From Purpureocillium takamizusanense (taxonomy: Eukaryota > Ascomycota > Sordariomycetes > Hypocreales > Ophiocordycipitaceae): a stretch of DNA of 64,000 nucleotides. The position numbers and the translations under genes are program-made. How positions within the stretch are numbered: the stretch's first letter is position 1; each line of letters starts with the position of its first letter. Below are positions 21,147 to 34,002 of the stretch, piece after piece. The stretch is taken from contig NC_063077.1 of NCBI RefSeq assembly GCF_022605165.1, forward strand, positions 1,267,512 to 1,331,511. Direction: 5' to 3'. The notes below the pieces were generated by a model, which did no database searches, was not told the DNA's origin, and was given only the letters and a program-made list of their open reading frames with translations.

Positions 21147-23193
21147 GCGATGTTTACGCCCCCGTCTGTTTGAGCGATCACCGGGACAATTGGCACAATA
21201 TGTTGCGTGCGCTGTTCTACAACATGGCTTGTTACTGCGAGCGGGCCCTGGGGCGACGCCGAACGAGCTCGCAGAGTGCAAAGCGCGTTGCTGCAGGGGC
21301 CGGGGAGTCGCCAAGGGGCTCTGCCCAAGGCAAACCAATGAACGAGTGTAAGCTCAAGACACGGAGCTGGGACGGGTCGAACATATTACCACGGCGGTGG
21401 TGGCTGCAAGGCGGCAAAGTGTATATCTGCATGGCATGGACGAGTCATTGCGTGGATAGGCAACCTCGGTGGGGAGTTTGCCGGAGAAGAGGTCGTTGGG
21501 TGTGCCGACGGGGTGTGTCGCGGTCTTATTGAATCATGTCCAGGATATGGCCGGTCTCAGGCAGGCCGGTGACTTTGGAATGGCAGCGTGGACTGGACGC
21601 GGCTCGTCTGGACATGGCATAGTGTTGCGCATCCGCTCCTGATGGCGAGACGGGGAAGCGAGAGGCCGGCTCGACGTAGCGACTGGCAAGGTGGCTCAGG
21701 TGCCTGCAACGGCCGGTATCCGTGTACCTAAACGCTGGATAGGATAGCAGCATGCTTGTTATAAGTGAAGCGTTGAGTTGCATATGGTTGTGTTTGGCCG
21801 AGACGTACAGCGAGGTGTGCCAGGTGCTGCCCGTTTGGGAATAGCGCCGGAATACGGGGGTTCCGTGGGCGGGTGGATGGAATCGACAGATGGAGTCGGT
21901 CGGAGGGATGCGATGGAGGCGGCGATCCAACCATCCCTGCATAGCCGGGGCAGGCCAAGTCGCCTAAAGCAAGGGGCAAAGGCCGTCCGGACGGGTTGAC
22001 GACGAGATAGTAATCAGCTCAGCACCGAGAAGTCGTCAAACCGTGCCGTCGGGAACCTCATCAATTGGCCAGTTAGCGGCTGACACAGCTACCCTACGGC
22101 ACAAGATATACTTGACATTTGGTCTCGGCGAGCACGGCGCAGAGGGCGACTCGAGCGCTGGCCGACTCGCTGGTCCTCGGGGCGGCGCCCTCGTCTGTGC
22201 AGAGGCCCATGTCAGTGCTGCCTGACTGATGTCCTGGGCTGACCTCTCCGCGTCAAAGACGAGAGCGAGCATTGACCGGCCTCCCAACGAAGACGGCTTC
22301 TCGAAATGCTACAAGAAGAAGTGCTCTTATGGGTCTACTGCAGCAGCGTTTGCTCGTGATGGCCGCGTGCCCAGCCGGGCGGAAGGTTCCAGGTGGACGA
22401 CGCGGGGAGCCAACCAACGCTTTCGATTATTTGGGCGCCGCTGCACAAACCGCTCCGTGGGCAGCGGAGCGCCCGCCGACAACGAGAGGTACGACGACAA
22501 GACGACGACGATGACACGCTACGCGCCCCTTTAGCTCGACGGACTGTCGTCATCGTGGGCGGGTCAGCCCTGGGCTCTGGCAAAGGTGGGCCACCAGAGA
22601 CGGGCGGCGACCAACGGCGATCCAGCAGGTCAAGCTAGGTTTGGTGTTCGGGGTGTTCCCTGCAGGAATGTCCCAGGCCAGGGAGCCCTGGAGCACGCCG
22701 CCTGGCAATTGATCCATGGCGCAGCACCTCACCCGACGGGCAGGCATGGACGCGCCTCACTCAACGCCTGGCCCTGGCCCGCCTACGCTCTGGCACCTAC
22801 GGTGCAGGACGTGGCCCCACCGCAAGCACCGCCGGTGGCCCAAATGGAGCGCAGGGCCGCCTGGCACGGCGTGGATGCGCCCACTAACAGTGGACCGCTG
22901 CACTGCTCCATCCACTACCACCGGGGTACCACCACCACCACCACCACCACCAGCGCCGGCAGAAACAAGCGTCGTCCGCATCTCCCGCCTTGCTTGCCTT
23001 GGCCTGCCTGACCTTCCCTTAGCTTCCGTCATCGCCACCCGCCGCCTGTCCTCCTCTCCCATCTCCTCTCCTCTCCCGTCATCTCATCCGCCGACAGCAG
23101 CATCCTCCATTTTTATAGCATCGCCATAACCCCATTCACCCAACGCGCCCATGTCGTCCCGTTGAGCGGTGACGACGACGACACGACGCCGCC
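21147..23193. other. Intergenic, no gene supported
   Basis: About 2 kb. Open frames are short and overlapping. A (CCA)n tract lies at 22929-22952, and the last ~200 bp are CT-rich (TCCTCTCCCATCTCC), as expected of the promoter and leader of the next gene. Confidence 0.5.
22929..22952 (+). repeat. (CCA)n microsatellite
   Basis: Eight ACC/CCA triplets in an intergenic region. Confidence 0.85.
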
Positions 23194-26100
23194 ATGCCCA
23201 GCTTGTTTGGCTCCCGGAGGCATGCGCCGCCCGTCCAGGTAAGCTTCCAGACCGTCCATGCGCCGTCCGGCCCATTCGCGAAAGCTTCATTTTTAGACTT
23301 TGGGCCCCCCAGTCCGCCTCGTTCCACTCCCCCGTCGTTGCGTCGCAGCCAGACTCTGGTGCCGAGGGTCTTCCAGTGTGCTCGACTCGGCGCACTAGGG
23401 CAATGACGCACTTGTCCGTGTCCGGTGGTGCGGGCCAGACTGCGACGTTGACCGCGTTTGAGCCCGTCGTCAGTCTGCCGTTGACGTCGCCTGGGGCGAG
23501 CCATACACACCACAACCCCCTTATATACTGCCCCCGGCGCAAGTTTCCGCCACGGCTCTGCCGTCACGAGTCCTGCACACCTGAGCCCGCCTTGCGCGCA
23601 CCGCCCGTTGCTTGCTTGCTTGCTTGCCTGCTTGGTTTGCCCTTGCTGACCGGCCATGTCGCGACAGCCTCTGACCAGGGAGACGGCCGACCCCAATGCC
23701 GCCACCGCCGCGGCTTCGGCCTTTATGCGCCGTGGCTCCAATGCCTCGCTGTCGTCGGCCGCCGCCGCCGCCGCGTTGCGCGCGCGGCCCATGACCCCGA
23801 CCAACGTCGCCGAGGTGCAGTCGAAGCGCGCCGTCCGGAGGAGTCCCTCGGTCGCCTCCATGCCAGGCGGCAACGACCGCTCCCCGGGCGGCAAGGGGCT
23901 CCGGCGTACGCCCAGCGTCGGCTCCATGATCGAGCGGACCTTTCGGTCACCCTCTCCCGGCGGCCGCAGCCCCATGCCGAGAGAGCGCAACGTCCCGCCC
24001 GTTCCGAACATCCCCAACGACCACATACTGGCGAGCCGCAAGGCCGTCGCCGCGGGGGCACAGCGCAAGGGCGCCCCGCTGCAGACGCAACCGTTCCGGA
24101 CGGCCAGCGAAAAGATGAAGGGCGGCGGCCACCAGCCCTCGTGGTTTGGCGGTGCGACGGCCGGTGACGCGACAAACGTCAGGAGGTCCGACTCCGTGAT
24201 GCACGCGCCCGCCTCCCCCGGCGAGGCGCGGCCCGGCAGCGTCAGCCCCAGCCCCTCCATCAACTTCTCCTACCCTCGGGGCCGCGTGCACTCCCCCTCG
24301 CCCTCCCTCGACGACCAGACCCTCGTTTACGACGCGAACTCGCGGCGGATGGTGCCGCGGGGCGAGCTGCTGGCCCGCTCACAGACCGTTCGGAAGAAGC
24401 AACAGCAGGAGCCTTCGAGGATCGGCTCGCATCTCGCTAAGGGTACAGTGGCCCGGACGCAAGCACCGGCTCTCGAGACGCTGCCAGGTCAGCCGCCGCA
24501 GCCAAAGCAGCAGCCTGAGCCTGAGCCGGAGCCCAAGCCCGAGCCCGAATCCGCGCCCGTAGAGGAGGAGGAACCTGCTCCCGCGCCAGTGCCGGTCGCT
24601 GCCGTTGCGCCGGTCGCCGCCGCCGGGCAGCCTCAGAGCCCATCCAAGAAGAAGAAGAAAAAGAAGAAGAAGAAGGCCCAAGCCGCGGCAGCCTCTACAC
24701 CCGCCGCCGTCGTGGCAGAGGCGCCGGCGATGGATCAGGCCTCGACATCTGATGAACAGCGGCCCCTTGCGGTTGCAGAGCTGCCCGCGACGGAAACGGA
24801 ACCGCAGCAGCGAACAGCGCAGCCGGTGGCAGCAGGAGCCGCAGCCGCAGCGGCCGCTACTCCGGTCGCCAATGCCGCCGCCAACGGACAGGCCCGCGAC
24901 ATTGGGCCACAGCCGCAGAGCAGCCCGCAGAGCGCGCGGTTGCGGTCCGAGAGTCCTGTCCGCTCGGCGCGCTTCGCCCCGGCTCACGACCAGCTTGCCG
25001 TCCGGCACGAGCCGCCCCCGCGGTCCGTCTCGCCCAGGAAGTCGGCCATGAAGCTCTCGAGCCCCCGCGGCGTGTCTCCCTCGGACGACGGCTCCGAGGC
25101 GTCGGCGAGGAATCTGAGCCCCCATCGCGTCGAGGATCCCGGCCTCTCCCGCAAGAAGAGCGCCCGCGTCAGCTGGGACGATCGGAACACGGTCGTGGTC
25201 GGCGAGTCGGTGCAGCCTCACGAGACAGAGTCGCCCGTCGTCCCGAGCCCGCAGGCCAAGAAGCCCTGGCACAACATCGTCACCAAGTACGCCAAGAAGG
25301 AGCCGTCCAGCCTGGACGAGGACGAAACGATGACGCCCCGGCCCGCGTTGCCGCTGTTTGGAAGCGTGCGCGATAAGAAGTCCAAGGAGGCCGAGGAGCG
25401 GCCCTTGGTCCGGCCGTCGGAGAGGGCCTGGTCGGGCGCGGGCGAGACGACGGACGCCGGCCAGTCGTCCGACGCCGCCATCGGGACCATCCTGAGCCAG
25501 GACCAGGCTTCGAGAAACGCGGCCAACATCTCCAAGTACCGAGAGCCCCTGCCCCCCGTCGTGCAGTCCAGGGAGGGCGACGGTCGTGGCGAGGACCTGG
25601 TGTCCGACTCGGACGACGACTTGGACACCGACGTCACCACGGAGCTGGACGATGTGACCGCGGCCACCACGCCCAGAACCACGCAGCTCCTCACGCCCGA
25701 GCCGACGACGCCCATCAAGGCCACGTTCGGCGCCGAGGCCACGGACGGCGAGGTCCCGACCATTTCCGTGCAGCAACCCAGCCCTCTCCCGCAGGATCCC
25801 AGGGACAACGCCTTCAGTGGCGAAGAGGAGCACGACGTTCCAGGGACGTTTCCCCACGAAGACTCGCCGGTTGAGCCCGCGGGCGTACACGACGCACCGC
25901 TCGCGCATGCCCTGTCCACGGATGCGCTGCCTCCCGCGCAGCCCATTGAGCCCGTCGACGTGACCGAGTCGCCGGGCGCGGCGGCACCCTCTGCCATGGA
26001 CGACATTGCAGAGGAGGAAGAGGACACGGACCGCTGCAGCGTATACAGCGACGCGTACGAGGATCTGGAAGAGGTCAACGGCGACGGCTTCATGTCACTT

Positions 26101-28062
26101 GACGCCGTCGTGGAGAGCCCGGCAGGGCCCAAAATGGTCAAGAAGATCCAGGAGCAGGTCATGGTCCACTCGGTAGACGAGGCGCGCGAGTCCCGCGAGT
26201 CGTCGGGCTCACCCATCCCCCCGGCACTGGCCAAGTCGTCGGCCGACTGGGAGAATGCCAAGGCGTACTGGAGGAGCCTGTCGACGGAGCAGCGTCGCCA
26301 GCTCGAGATGGAGGCTCTCGCCGAGACGGCCGAGGATGCCGACGCAAACCAGCCCGCGACCCCGGACGGCAAGAGAACGAGCGTTTACGCCAGCGTCGAG
26401 GACAGCCCCGTGTCCGCCACCAGCCACAGGACCTACCAGATCGTGCCCGGCACCAAGTGGTCCGACAAGGAGTCCGAGGTCGCCGCCATGACGGCGTCTG
26501 CCCTGGCTGCGCAATCCAAGACGCGTCCCGTCAGTGCTCCCAAGCTGCGGCAGTCGATGCGAAGCGAGCCACCCGCTCCCCCCGCGGCCCCCCAGGCTGG
26601 CCAACAGACGGGCAGCATGAGGAGGTCGATGAGGGCCAATGGCGCGGCCCCGGCCGCGATGCCCGAGAAGCGAGCGAGACAGTCGCGGCACGTTGAGCCC
26701 GAACCCGTCCCGGCCGCGGCATCTGCTGCGGGTACCGGCATGCGAAAGACGTTGCGATCGACCACATCCAACGGCGGCACCCGGCCATCGCTGTCGCAGT
26801 CCGGCCGGCCCGTGTCCTACCAGCCGCCGCCAAGCGTCGAGCCGTTCAAGGCGCACAAGCGCAACCTCTCGGCCGACAACCTCGCGCCGGCAGGCGCTTC
26901 GAGGCCGAGCCTCCGACGCAAGGGGTCAGACGACAGCGTGAGCAGCTTCAAGCGGGCACGCGCCAGCTCCAACACGGAGCACGGGTTCCGGATGTCGATG
27001 CGCGCCGCGCCCCCGGAGCCGCCGTCCCCCTCGACTCGGGGCAGCGGCCGCTTCAGCCTCCGCTCGCTGTCGCCGCCGGCCTTCCGCCGCGCCTCGATGC
27101 ACGCAACGCCGGTGGGGGTCAGCTCCTTTGGCGGCGGCCGCATGCGCCAGTCGCTGCGCGCGGAATCCGTCGACGCCAGCAAGTCGCGCCTGTCGGCAAA
27201 GAAGAAGTCGTCGGGCCTCATGCAGGGCAAGCGCCGGAGCGCCAGCCGCTTTGCCGACTCGAGCGACGAGGACGAGGGAGGGCCGTCGTTGTTCAGCAGC
27301 CGCTTTGCCGACTCGAGCGACGACGAGAACGTGTCGCGGCCGCGCGGGCCCAAGGGCAAGGGGCTTCCCAAGTCGATGCGGAGCCACAGATCGTCGAGCA
27401 TGGCCGCCGCGAGCGCCATGGGGATGACGCCCGCGGTGCGCGACGCGTCGCCGGACCTCCCCGATAGCGACGACGACGAGGCTGCGCGGCCTCAGAACGG
27501 AGTCCTCACCAACGGGCAGGCGCAGACGCCGCGTCGGAACAGGTCGGGGCGCGGCACGCTGATGCCCCTGCCGGCGTCACAAGGCGACGAGCCCACCCGC
27601 TCCCGCGGCGGCTTCATGTCCATCCTCCGGCGCAAAAAGGACCCGTCAAACCGCATCTCGCGCGACGTCGGCGAGAGCGCCGCCCGGCGCGACACCAGGT
27701 TCGAGCGCTCGCCGGAGCAGCTGGCGCAGATGCGCAACAACAGCCTCCACAAGGACGAGACCAGCTGGCCGCTGCCCGACGGGGAGGAGGGGACCTCGGC
27801 CGAGGGCTCGCAGGGCGCCGCCGCCACCACCGCGGACAAGACGCGGCCGTCGACGGCTGGCGGGTCCGCGCCCACCACCAACGGCGGCGCCCGCAAGGGC
27901 ACCTTTCTCCGGCGCCGCAGCACCTCGCAGGGCGTCGTCGGGCTGGCGCAAACCCCGCTTGACGACGAGGACGAGGACGACATCCCGCCGGTGCCGGAAC
28001 TGCATCCCGTCAAGAAGAAGAAGTTTGGCGCGCTGCGCAAGATGCTCGGCATCCACGACTAG
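23194..28062 (+). CDS. Large disordered scaffold-like protein (1479 aa)
   Basis: No named domain recognised. Model: exon 1 23194-23238 encodes 15 residues (MPSLFGSRRHAPPVQ), followed by a 429-nt intron (GTAAGC donor, CTGAC branch, CGACAG acceptor), then exon 2 23668-28062. A second ATG at 23656, inside the intron and 12 nt before the acceptor, is in frame and could start a shorter form. Visible features are an Ala-rich conserved-looking start (NASLSSAAAAAALRARP), a 12-Lys run near residue 340, and a short folded-looking segment WENAKAYWRSLSTEQRRQLE near residue 870. Many SMR/SLR motifs lie between residues ~970 and 1260, RFADSSDED occurs twice, and the C-terminus is basic (KKKKFGALRKMLGIHD). 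The layout recalls eisosome/cell-cortex scaffold proteins of the Seg1 type, but that is a weak guess. Confidence 0.75.
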
Positions 28063-28526
28063 GGCTGTGGAGGCTGCTGCTTCTGCTATACGGCGGGCTG
28101 AGCCCTGACACTTTGGATACATCACCACCACCGACAGCATCATCATCATCACCATCTCCTTGTCTCGTATTAATAGTCTTTCGGCGCTCTCACCGCGCCT
28201 CTGGTTATCGCTCTATACACCACGGACTCGAGGTCGTTTCGCTTTGATCTCCGGCTTTGGATTTGCATTCCCCCTGCGGCGTCGCTTTTACTGCCACCAC
28301 CACTGCTACTGCGAATTCTTGATCTTGTATTCCATTTGTTTTTCTTCGCGCGTCGGTCTATCGCGCCTGCGTGCGAGATGGGTCCCAAAAAGGAACGGGA
28401 GGGGTGAAGGCCCTCGCGGAGTAATCTCGGCGTCTTGTGATCATTGGGGGCTGGATGCGGGAAGCGGACCCGGCCACACGTGCGTGCCACTTTGCCATGG
28501 GCCGCAACGGATGGAGGAATACACGA

Positions 28527-28576
28527 ATGGCATGGCATGGCATGGCTTGGGATGACATGACGTGGCATGGCATGGA
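28527..28576 (+). repeat. Pentanucleotide (ATGGC)n tract
   Basis: Imperfect tandem ATGGC units, with related words continuing to about 28,650. Confidence 0.8.
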
Positions 28577-29059
28577 TAGATGAGATATCGCAATATGGGC
28601 GGGTCAGTAGTCAGCATTTGAACCATGCCATGCATGACATGTAATACATGCGACACCGCGGGTGGCGCGGGACTGCTAAAGGTGCGCTCTCGAGACGGTG
28701 CGATGTGGACAACGTGTGATGATGGTACGGCATAGTCTGGTGCGGTGAATGTGGGACAACTACCTATATGGGATGTGACGTGACGTGACCTGCCCTGCTT
28801 GGCACATGTTCCTTTTCGCCCCGGGCGAGTTGGCGAGCGACCCAGCCTAGCTAGCCCGCCAGCTGGACAGTGCGGGCGAGCAAGAGAGAGGCACAGATAA
28901 ACGGAGTCCGCAACTACCTCTAGTACAGGCGCAAACGGAGTCTGCGCACGCCACATGGCATCACGACAGGCACATACATCATGCTGCTGCCGTTGCGCAA
29001 CATTGAACCATCGCCCACCCACCATCCCCTTACGGCCATTGAATCGCGCGTTGAATTAG

Positions 29060-29099
29060 AGCTGGGCTGGGCTGGGCTGAGCTGAGCTGATGAGCTGAG
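29060..29099 (+). repeat. (GGGCT/GAGCT)n tract
   Basis: Tandem five-base units that shift from GGGCT to GAGCT along the tract. Confidence 0.8.
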
Positions 29100-29613
29100 G
29101 AGCCCTTGCTGCAGGTTGCTTCTTCTTTTCTCCCGTTTTACCTACTATGTGCTTCGCACCCTGGCGGTACTACCTCACCTGCTTACCTAGCTAGGTAGGT
29201 ACGTGCCAGGCATCCAAAGCGTATACTGTAGTGCATGCCCACGGCGGGTATTCCCCGGCATGCTTCGAGCCTCCTTGGTGCTGCTGCTGCTCCCCTCCCT
29301 GCCTCCCTCCTCCTCGTCACGGACGCACGCACGCACGCAGGGACGACGACTTGAGCCCGCCCACTCACCACCAACGGTCTGCCACCCTTCCACCGCCCGT
29401 CAGCCTCTCGTCAGTGTCACCCACCACCACAAGACCCTGCCTGTCTGTCCGGTCTCGCCCTCCCTGCCCCTCCACACAATGCCGCCCCAGTCTCGTCGCC
29501 ATGGGGACGCTGATATAGAATGAAAATGAGGGAAAAAAAGGGAGACGAGTCGTATTCACACGAACCGCCATTATTTGCGTGGCGGGCCGCTGCTCGCTCC
29601 CTCTCGCCGTACG

Positions 29614-29628
29614 CCCCCCCCCCCCCCC
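29614..29628 (+). repeat. Poly(C) homopolymer
   Basis: Fifteen consecutive C residues; the exact length may be uncertain in an assembly. Confidence 0.85.
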
Positions 29629-29912
29629 AAATTTTGATACTGCTCCAGATTCAGAATAGCAAGTAGGGAAAGCAAAACGAGTCCAATGCTGCCACGCTCC
29701 GCCTCCCTCTCGCCTGTTCGCGCCGGTGTTCGCTGCTGCGGACGGATCATAATATCGTCATGGTAACAGCGGCTTGGTAAACGACAACAAGATGCAAATC
29801 AAAGGACATGATACTGTACAAGGCACTGCGGGAATGATCTTCAAGACATGTGATTGGTGGTGCCCGGCGCGTCCGTCGCACTCGCCCGGGTGCTGGCGCG
29901 GGCTAACGCCGT

Positions 29913-31534
29913 TCAGTTCTTCGACCGCGGCTTGTCCCCTGTCCGCGCCTTTTCGCGCTCCAGCAGCAGGGTGAGCTGACTCCTGGTACGCGCCATGGGC
30001 ACGCTGGCCGACGTTCCGGGCTGGGTCGGCGTCAGGCGGGAGTCGAGCAGGGACGACGACGAGAGCCTGCTCGGGAGAGTGGTGCTGTGGTCCAGGGACT
30101 CGCCGAGGATGCTCGACTTGGGCAGCGAGCCGGACTGGTCGATGATGGTGCCCTGAGCGGCCACATTGGTCATCGACGCCGTGGCGCCGGTGAAGAGCTT
30201 CGCGTTGGGGCCGTGGCGGTCCGTGTATCGCTCATACCCGTATCCGTTGTGGGACTGCGAGCGTCCCATCGCGGGCGCGGCGGCTGCGGCTTCGGCCACG
30301 GGAGCCGCCGACACCAGCGGCGGTGTCCCGGGGCGCCGCTTGTAATCCGCGATGCTGTCGGCCGCGTGCGGCGCCGGGCGGAGGTTGGCTCTCGGTGCGA
30401 CATGCGCCGACGACGCCAACGACGACGATGACGACACGCCCCTCGCCTTGCCAGGTCCGTCACTGTTCGTCGGTAGCCTCTGCGGAACCGCAGGCCGCTT
30501 CCCGAGAGCCTTGGCGCTGGGGACCGGGCTCTCCCCGTCTGGCTGCCCGTTGCCCTCGGCCACCGGGCTGGCGTGGTTCGACGCCCGCTCCGGGATGGGC
30601 GAGACGGGCCGGGCGACCCCAACAGTCCGAGAGCCGGGGGCGTCGCCGTTGCGCGACCCCACGGCGGACAGCACCGGCGACTGGGGGCTGGCCCTTCTCT
30701 GCATCAGAGGCCGCCGCTTGGCCGACGACGTGCCCGCGACAAACTTTTTGGTCGCGTGCGGCGGCTTCTTCTTGGGCAGCGCCACGGGAGGGGCCTCAAG
30801 TCCGGTCGCGACGGTGCTTCCGGACGAGGGAAAGTCGCTCTCCTTGTCGTCCTCGTCGCCGGACCCGTGGGGGGAGACGAAGCGGGCCGTGGGCCGGGGC
30901 CCGGAGGCCGACGGGCCCCTGGATTTCTTGAGGATGGGGTGCGGCGGGGGCGGCTTCGAGGCGCTCGACGAGAGGCTCCTGACGGAGCTGTCGCTCTGCT
31001 TGGTCTGTGGAGGTGGTGGGCGCGCCTCGGATGCGGGCTGGCGCGCGTCTCGCTCTTGACTCAGATGCGCGAGGATCAGCTGTCTCGTCAGGGGTGGGGC
31101 CTAGGTTTGGCATGTCAGATCCCATCGTCATTCCACGGCGGCCAGACGTCACTCACGTTGGGGCCCTCCCATCGGTTCGGCGGGCCCTGGAGGGGGGCAA
31201 TGGTAGGGCCGACCGAGATGTCCTCGTAGAGCCTCGCGAGGGTGCGGCCGCTGAGGTGTCGCCGGTCGCTGCCCCAGACCTGCCACCAAAAGTTCTCCAG
31301 GCGCCGGGCCGTGGGATCCTTGAGCTTCTTGTTGGTGATGGTGTAGACTGGAGAGGGTGTCGGTCAGCACTCTGAAGCACCTCGCGCGCACATGCTCTCT
31401 GGGGTGGCCCTACCGTGCCAGTACTCCCAGATCTTGTCTGCGGGGACGGTGGGGTAGCTTGCAACCTCCTTGTAAATGTTTGTGGTGTTGATGACGATGC
31501 CCTTGGGCAGCATCATGGCTACGCTGGGGTCCAT
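29913..31534 (-). CDS. DUF1752 (AreA GATA-like N-terminal domain) protein
   Basis: Model: exons 31534-31414, 31347-31157 and 31100-29913, 499 residues. Introns are 66 and 56 nt, both GT-AG with GTAGGG and GTGAGT donors. The start ATG at 31534 (MDPSVAMMLPKGIVINTTN) is the first in frame. Residues ~35-104 hold the hallmark of Pfam DUF1752 (named after the N-terminal region of the nitrogen regulator AreA): IWEYWHVYT, DPTARRLENFWWQVWGSDR, LSGRTLARLYEDIS, then GPPNRWEGPN. There is no GATA zinc finger. A HPILKKSRGP motif and an ARFVSPH block follow, then a long Ser/Pro-rich disordered tail ending SQLTLLLEREKARTG. Proteins of this architecture are widespread in Pezizomycotina and mostly uncharacterised; a regulatory role is inference. 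Confidence 0.85.
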
Positions 31535-31797
31535 CTGCGACGATGGCCGGCTCCCGAGAGGGGCGGCCGATGGGCTGGTGTGGTGGACGGGCCGGCGGCG
31601 TCTTGTGTCGGAACCTGGACCTCTATGTCCTTTTCGTGGGGGCTCAGCGCAGCCAGTGTTCCTTGGCGTGCGAGAGAGACGGAGTGACTACGCGCGACTG
31701 GGCGGACTGGTCATTGTGGTCGCCGGGCATAAGGGGGGGGGGGAGTCGAGGTCGTCGGGCCGGGGGGCAGAGCCGAACCTGTGCCGCGAGCCGGCGA

Positions 31798-31827
31798 AGC
31801 AGCAGCAGCAGCAGCAGCAGCAGCAGG
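31798..31827 (+). repeat. (CAG)n microsatellite
   Basis: Ten AGC/CAG triplets, about 270 bp upstream of the DUF1752 start codon, probably in its leader or promoter. Confidence 0.9.
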
Positions 31828-32310
31828 GCGGAGGCTCGAAGCCCTTGAGATGACTCTCAAGGTAACAGCGAGGAGGGCTGGCTGCTGTCGCAAAGTGATG
31901 GGCGGGCGGCGCAAGGGTGTTGCCGGGTCGCGCTCGCGCACGGGGTCTCGGTCTCGGAAAGGCGACTGACTGGATTGGGCCGGAGTCGGGATGGCTGTTT
32001 GCTTATTGCGCGAGCCCAGGCAAGGCCAGTCGGTGACCAGGGTGATGCAGCTCGTCGGCGTGGGCCGGACCGTGGGGGGTGGTGACGCCGTGTAAGTGCG
32101 ACGGACGACCTGGTTTGCGCAGAGCTTCGCGAATGCCCGTCACGCCTGCGTCCCGATGCCGTGGGCGTCGAGCGAGAATGAGGTTGTCGATGGTCACGCG
32201 GGCCGAGTCGACGGACGCAGGCTGCCTCAGCGGGGGGACGACAGAGCCGATGGCGGACCGGCCAGACGGGGCAGGCGATGGAGGCCGCTGGCGCTGACGG
32301 ATGAGTGGGC

Positions 32311-32356
32311 GAGTGAGTGAGTGAGTGAGAGTGAGTGACTGATGAGTGAGTGAGTG
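32311..32356 (+). repeat. (GTGA)n microsatellite
   Basis: Imperfect tandem GTGA units with one interruption. Confidence 0.85.
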
Positions 32357-33959
32357 CGACGAGCCGAGTTCGGTCACGGGTGCTTTGTCGGGCGGGCAGG
32401 GACAAAGCAATTCGGTCTTGCGTCGAGATGGAGGGGACGTCGGTTTTCAAATTTTGGCCCGACCGACGGCGGGACCCTGCGCTGCCAACTCAACTCGACC
32501 CCGTGGTGGGAGCAAAGCCGCAGGCAGGCAGGCGGGGGCGATGAGGTGGGCAACGGATGGCAGTGGGAACCTTGTGGCGGCTGGCGGGCGGACCCAAACC
32601 CGAGCAACGTCGGTGGCGGCCTAAAGCAAGGTACGGCCCAGGGAGGTAGGTACCTGAGGAGCGTCGCCCGTGCCTCCAGGTTTGACTTATCGCTGCTGCT
32701 GGTGCGCTGGCTGTGTTGCGCTGCGCTGCGCTGCTGGGTGTGCTGCGAGGGGAGGGGTCGGCGGCGGCGCTTGGCCGGTGGGCTGTGGCAGCGGGTGGAG
32801 GGTCTCGTGATGCCGATGGATGGCCGGGGCGCCGGGGGACCGGGGGGGGGGGGAAGAAAAGGGCGGTATGGCCAGCCACTGATCCAGACGGCCTGGGCCC
32901 GAGGGTTGGATGCTGGTGGTTCGTCGGGTGTCGTCGACACGAGGATATCTCGACTGTCGAGGCGAGCGTGCTTTGTAGATAGGCCGGGTTCAGCTGCGCT
33001 GCCAGCACAACGGGATGCTGTGTCGCGCTGCGCTGCGCTGCACTGCACCGAGGTGTGCTGCGCTGCACTGCGCCGTGTCCGGGCACCGGTGTTCGCCTCC
33101 ACTGGAGACGACGGGAGGGACGCTGCTGGACGCTGCAGGCTGCCAGCTGCTGCGAGGACGGACGGGGCGGGGGGCACGCCGAGCTGAGAGCGGGATGAAC
33201 GCAAGTGAAGCAGATAACCGCAAGGCGACGGCACGATGCCAGACCGACAACGACGACGACGAGAGACGCAGTTTGAGAAAGAGGCACGAGTCGAGTAGTG
33301 TGGAAAAATGGAAATTGGCCACGACTGACTGATGGCGGAGAAGGTGGACGTGGAACGGCCACGACCGAGGTGCTAGTGAGGTGTTTATTAGTGGACGCCC
33401 GTACCTACTAACTCACCATTAGATGCCCATAAGAGCTCGGCCCCGTCCAGCTTGGGCCCGGCAGAGCGCAGAACAGCGCAGCACAGCACGGTCCCGTCGT
33501 CTTCGCGCCCTCCTACTGCCGCCTCACAGAACCTTACTAGGTATGGTTCAGGGCAGCAGCCGCAGCGTCCCAAAGCAGGCAGCGAGCGATCCCTCACTGG
33601 TGGTCATCACCTACAAGTTAGTTAGTACCTACGACTATTACGACAGGCAGGGGCCCATCGCGACGGGAGGTGAGGTGGATTCCACGGTTCCAGACAGCCC
33701 CAGCGGCGAGTTCCGGAACACCTCCACTGGAAGCCGCCCGCACGCCAGAACCCGCCCATCCGCCGCCGCCACCCTGGGCCCACGCGACTGGACTCCATCA
33801 TGTCCGACAGGGGGCCGCATCGCCTCAGCCCTGTAGGCACGCGTTCCAAGCCCCCCCCCCCCGCGTGGTCTTTGGGCCACTGTCGCCAGGGAGGAAGTCG
33901 TCACTGCTTTGCCCTGGCATCAATCAATATGGCGCTTTGCCCAGGGGGTCTTTGCAGGC

Positions 33960-34002
33960 CCAGCCCGGCCCAGCCCAGCCCAGCCCAGCCCAGCCCAGCC
34001 CG
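33960..34002 (+). repeat. (CCCAG)n tandem repeat
   Basis: About eight tandem five-base CAGCC units with slight variation. Confidence 0.85.

Larger units (their letters stand above)
28063..29912. other. Intergenic between convergent genes, repeat-rich
   Basis: No gene supported. It holds a tandem ATGGC tract (28527-28576), a GGGCT/GAGCT tract (29060-29099), the palindrome ACCTAGCTAGGT near 29188 and 15 C residues (29614-29628). Confidence 0.5.

Noticed and set aside
24379..25908. Antisense 509-codon frame inside the 23194 gene
   Set aside because: Shadow frame rich in Arg, Gly and Leu opposite a low-complexity coding region.
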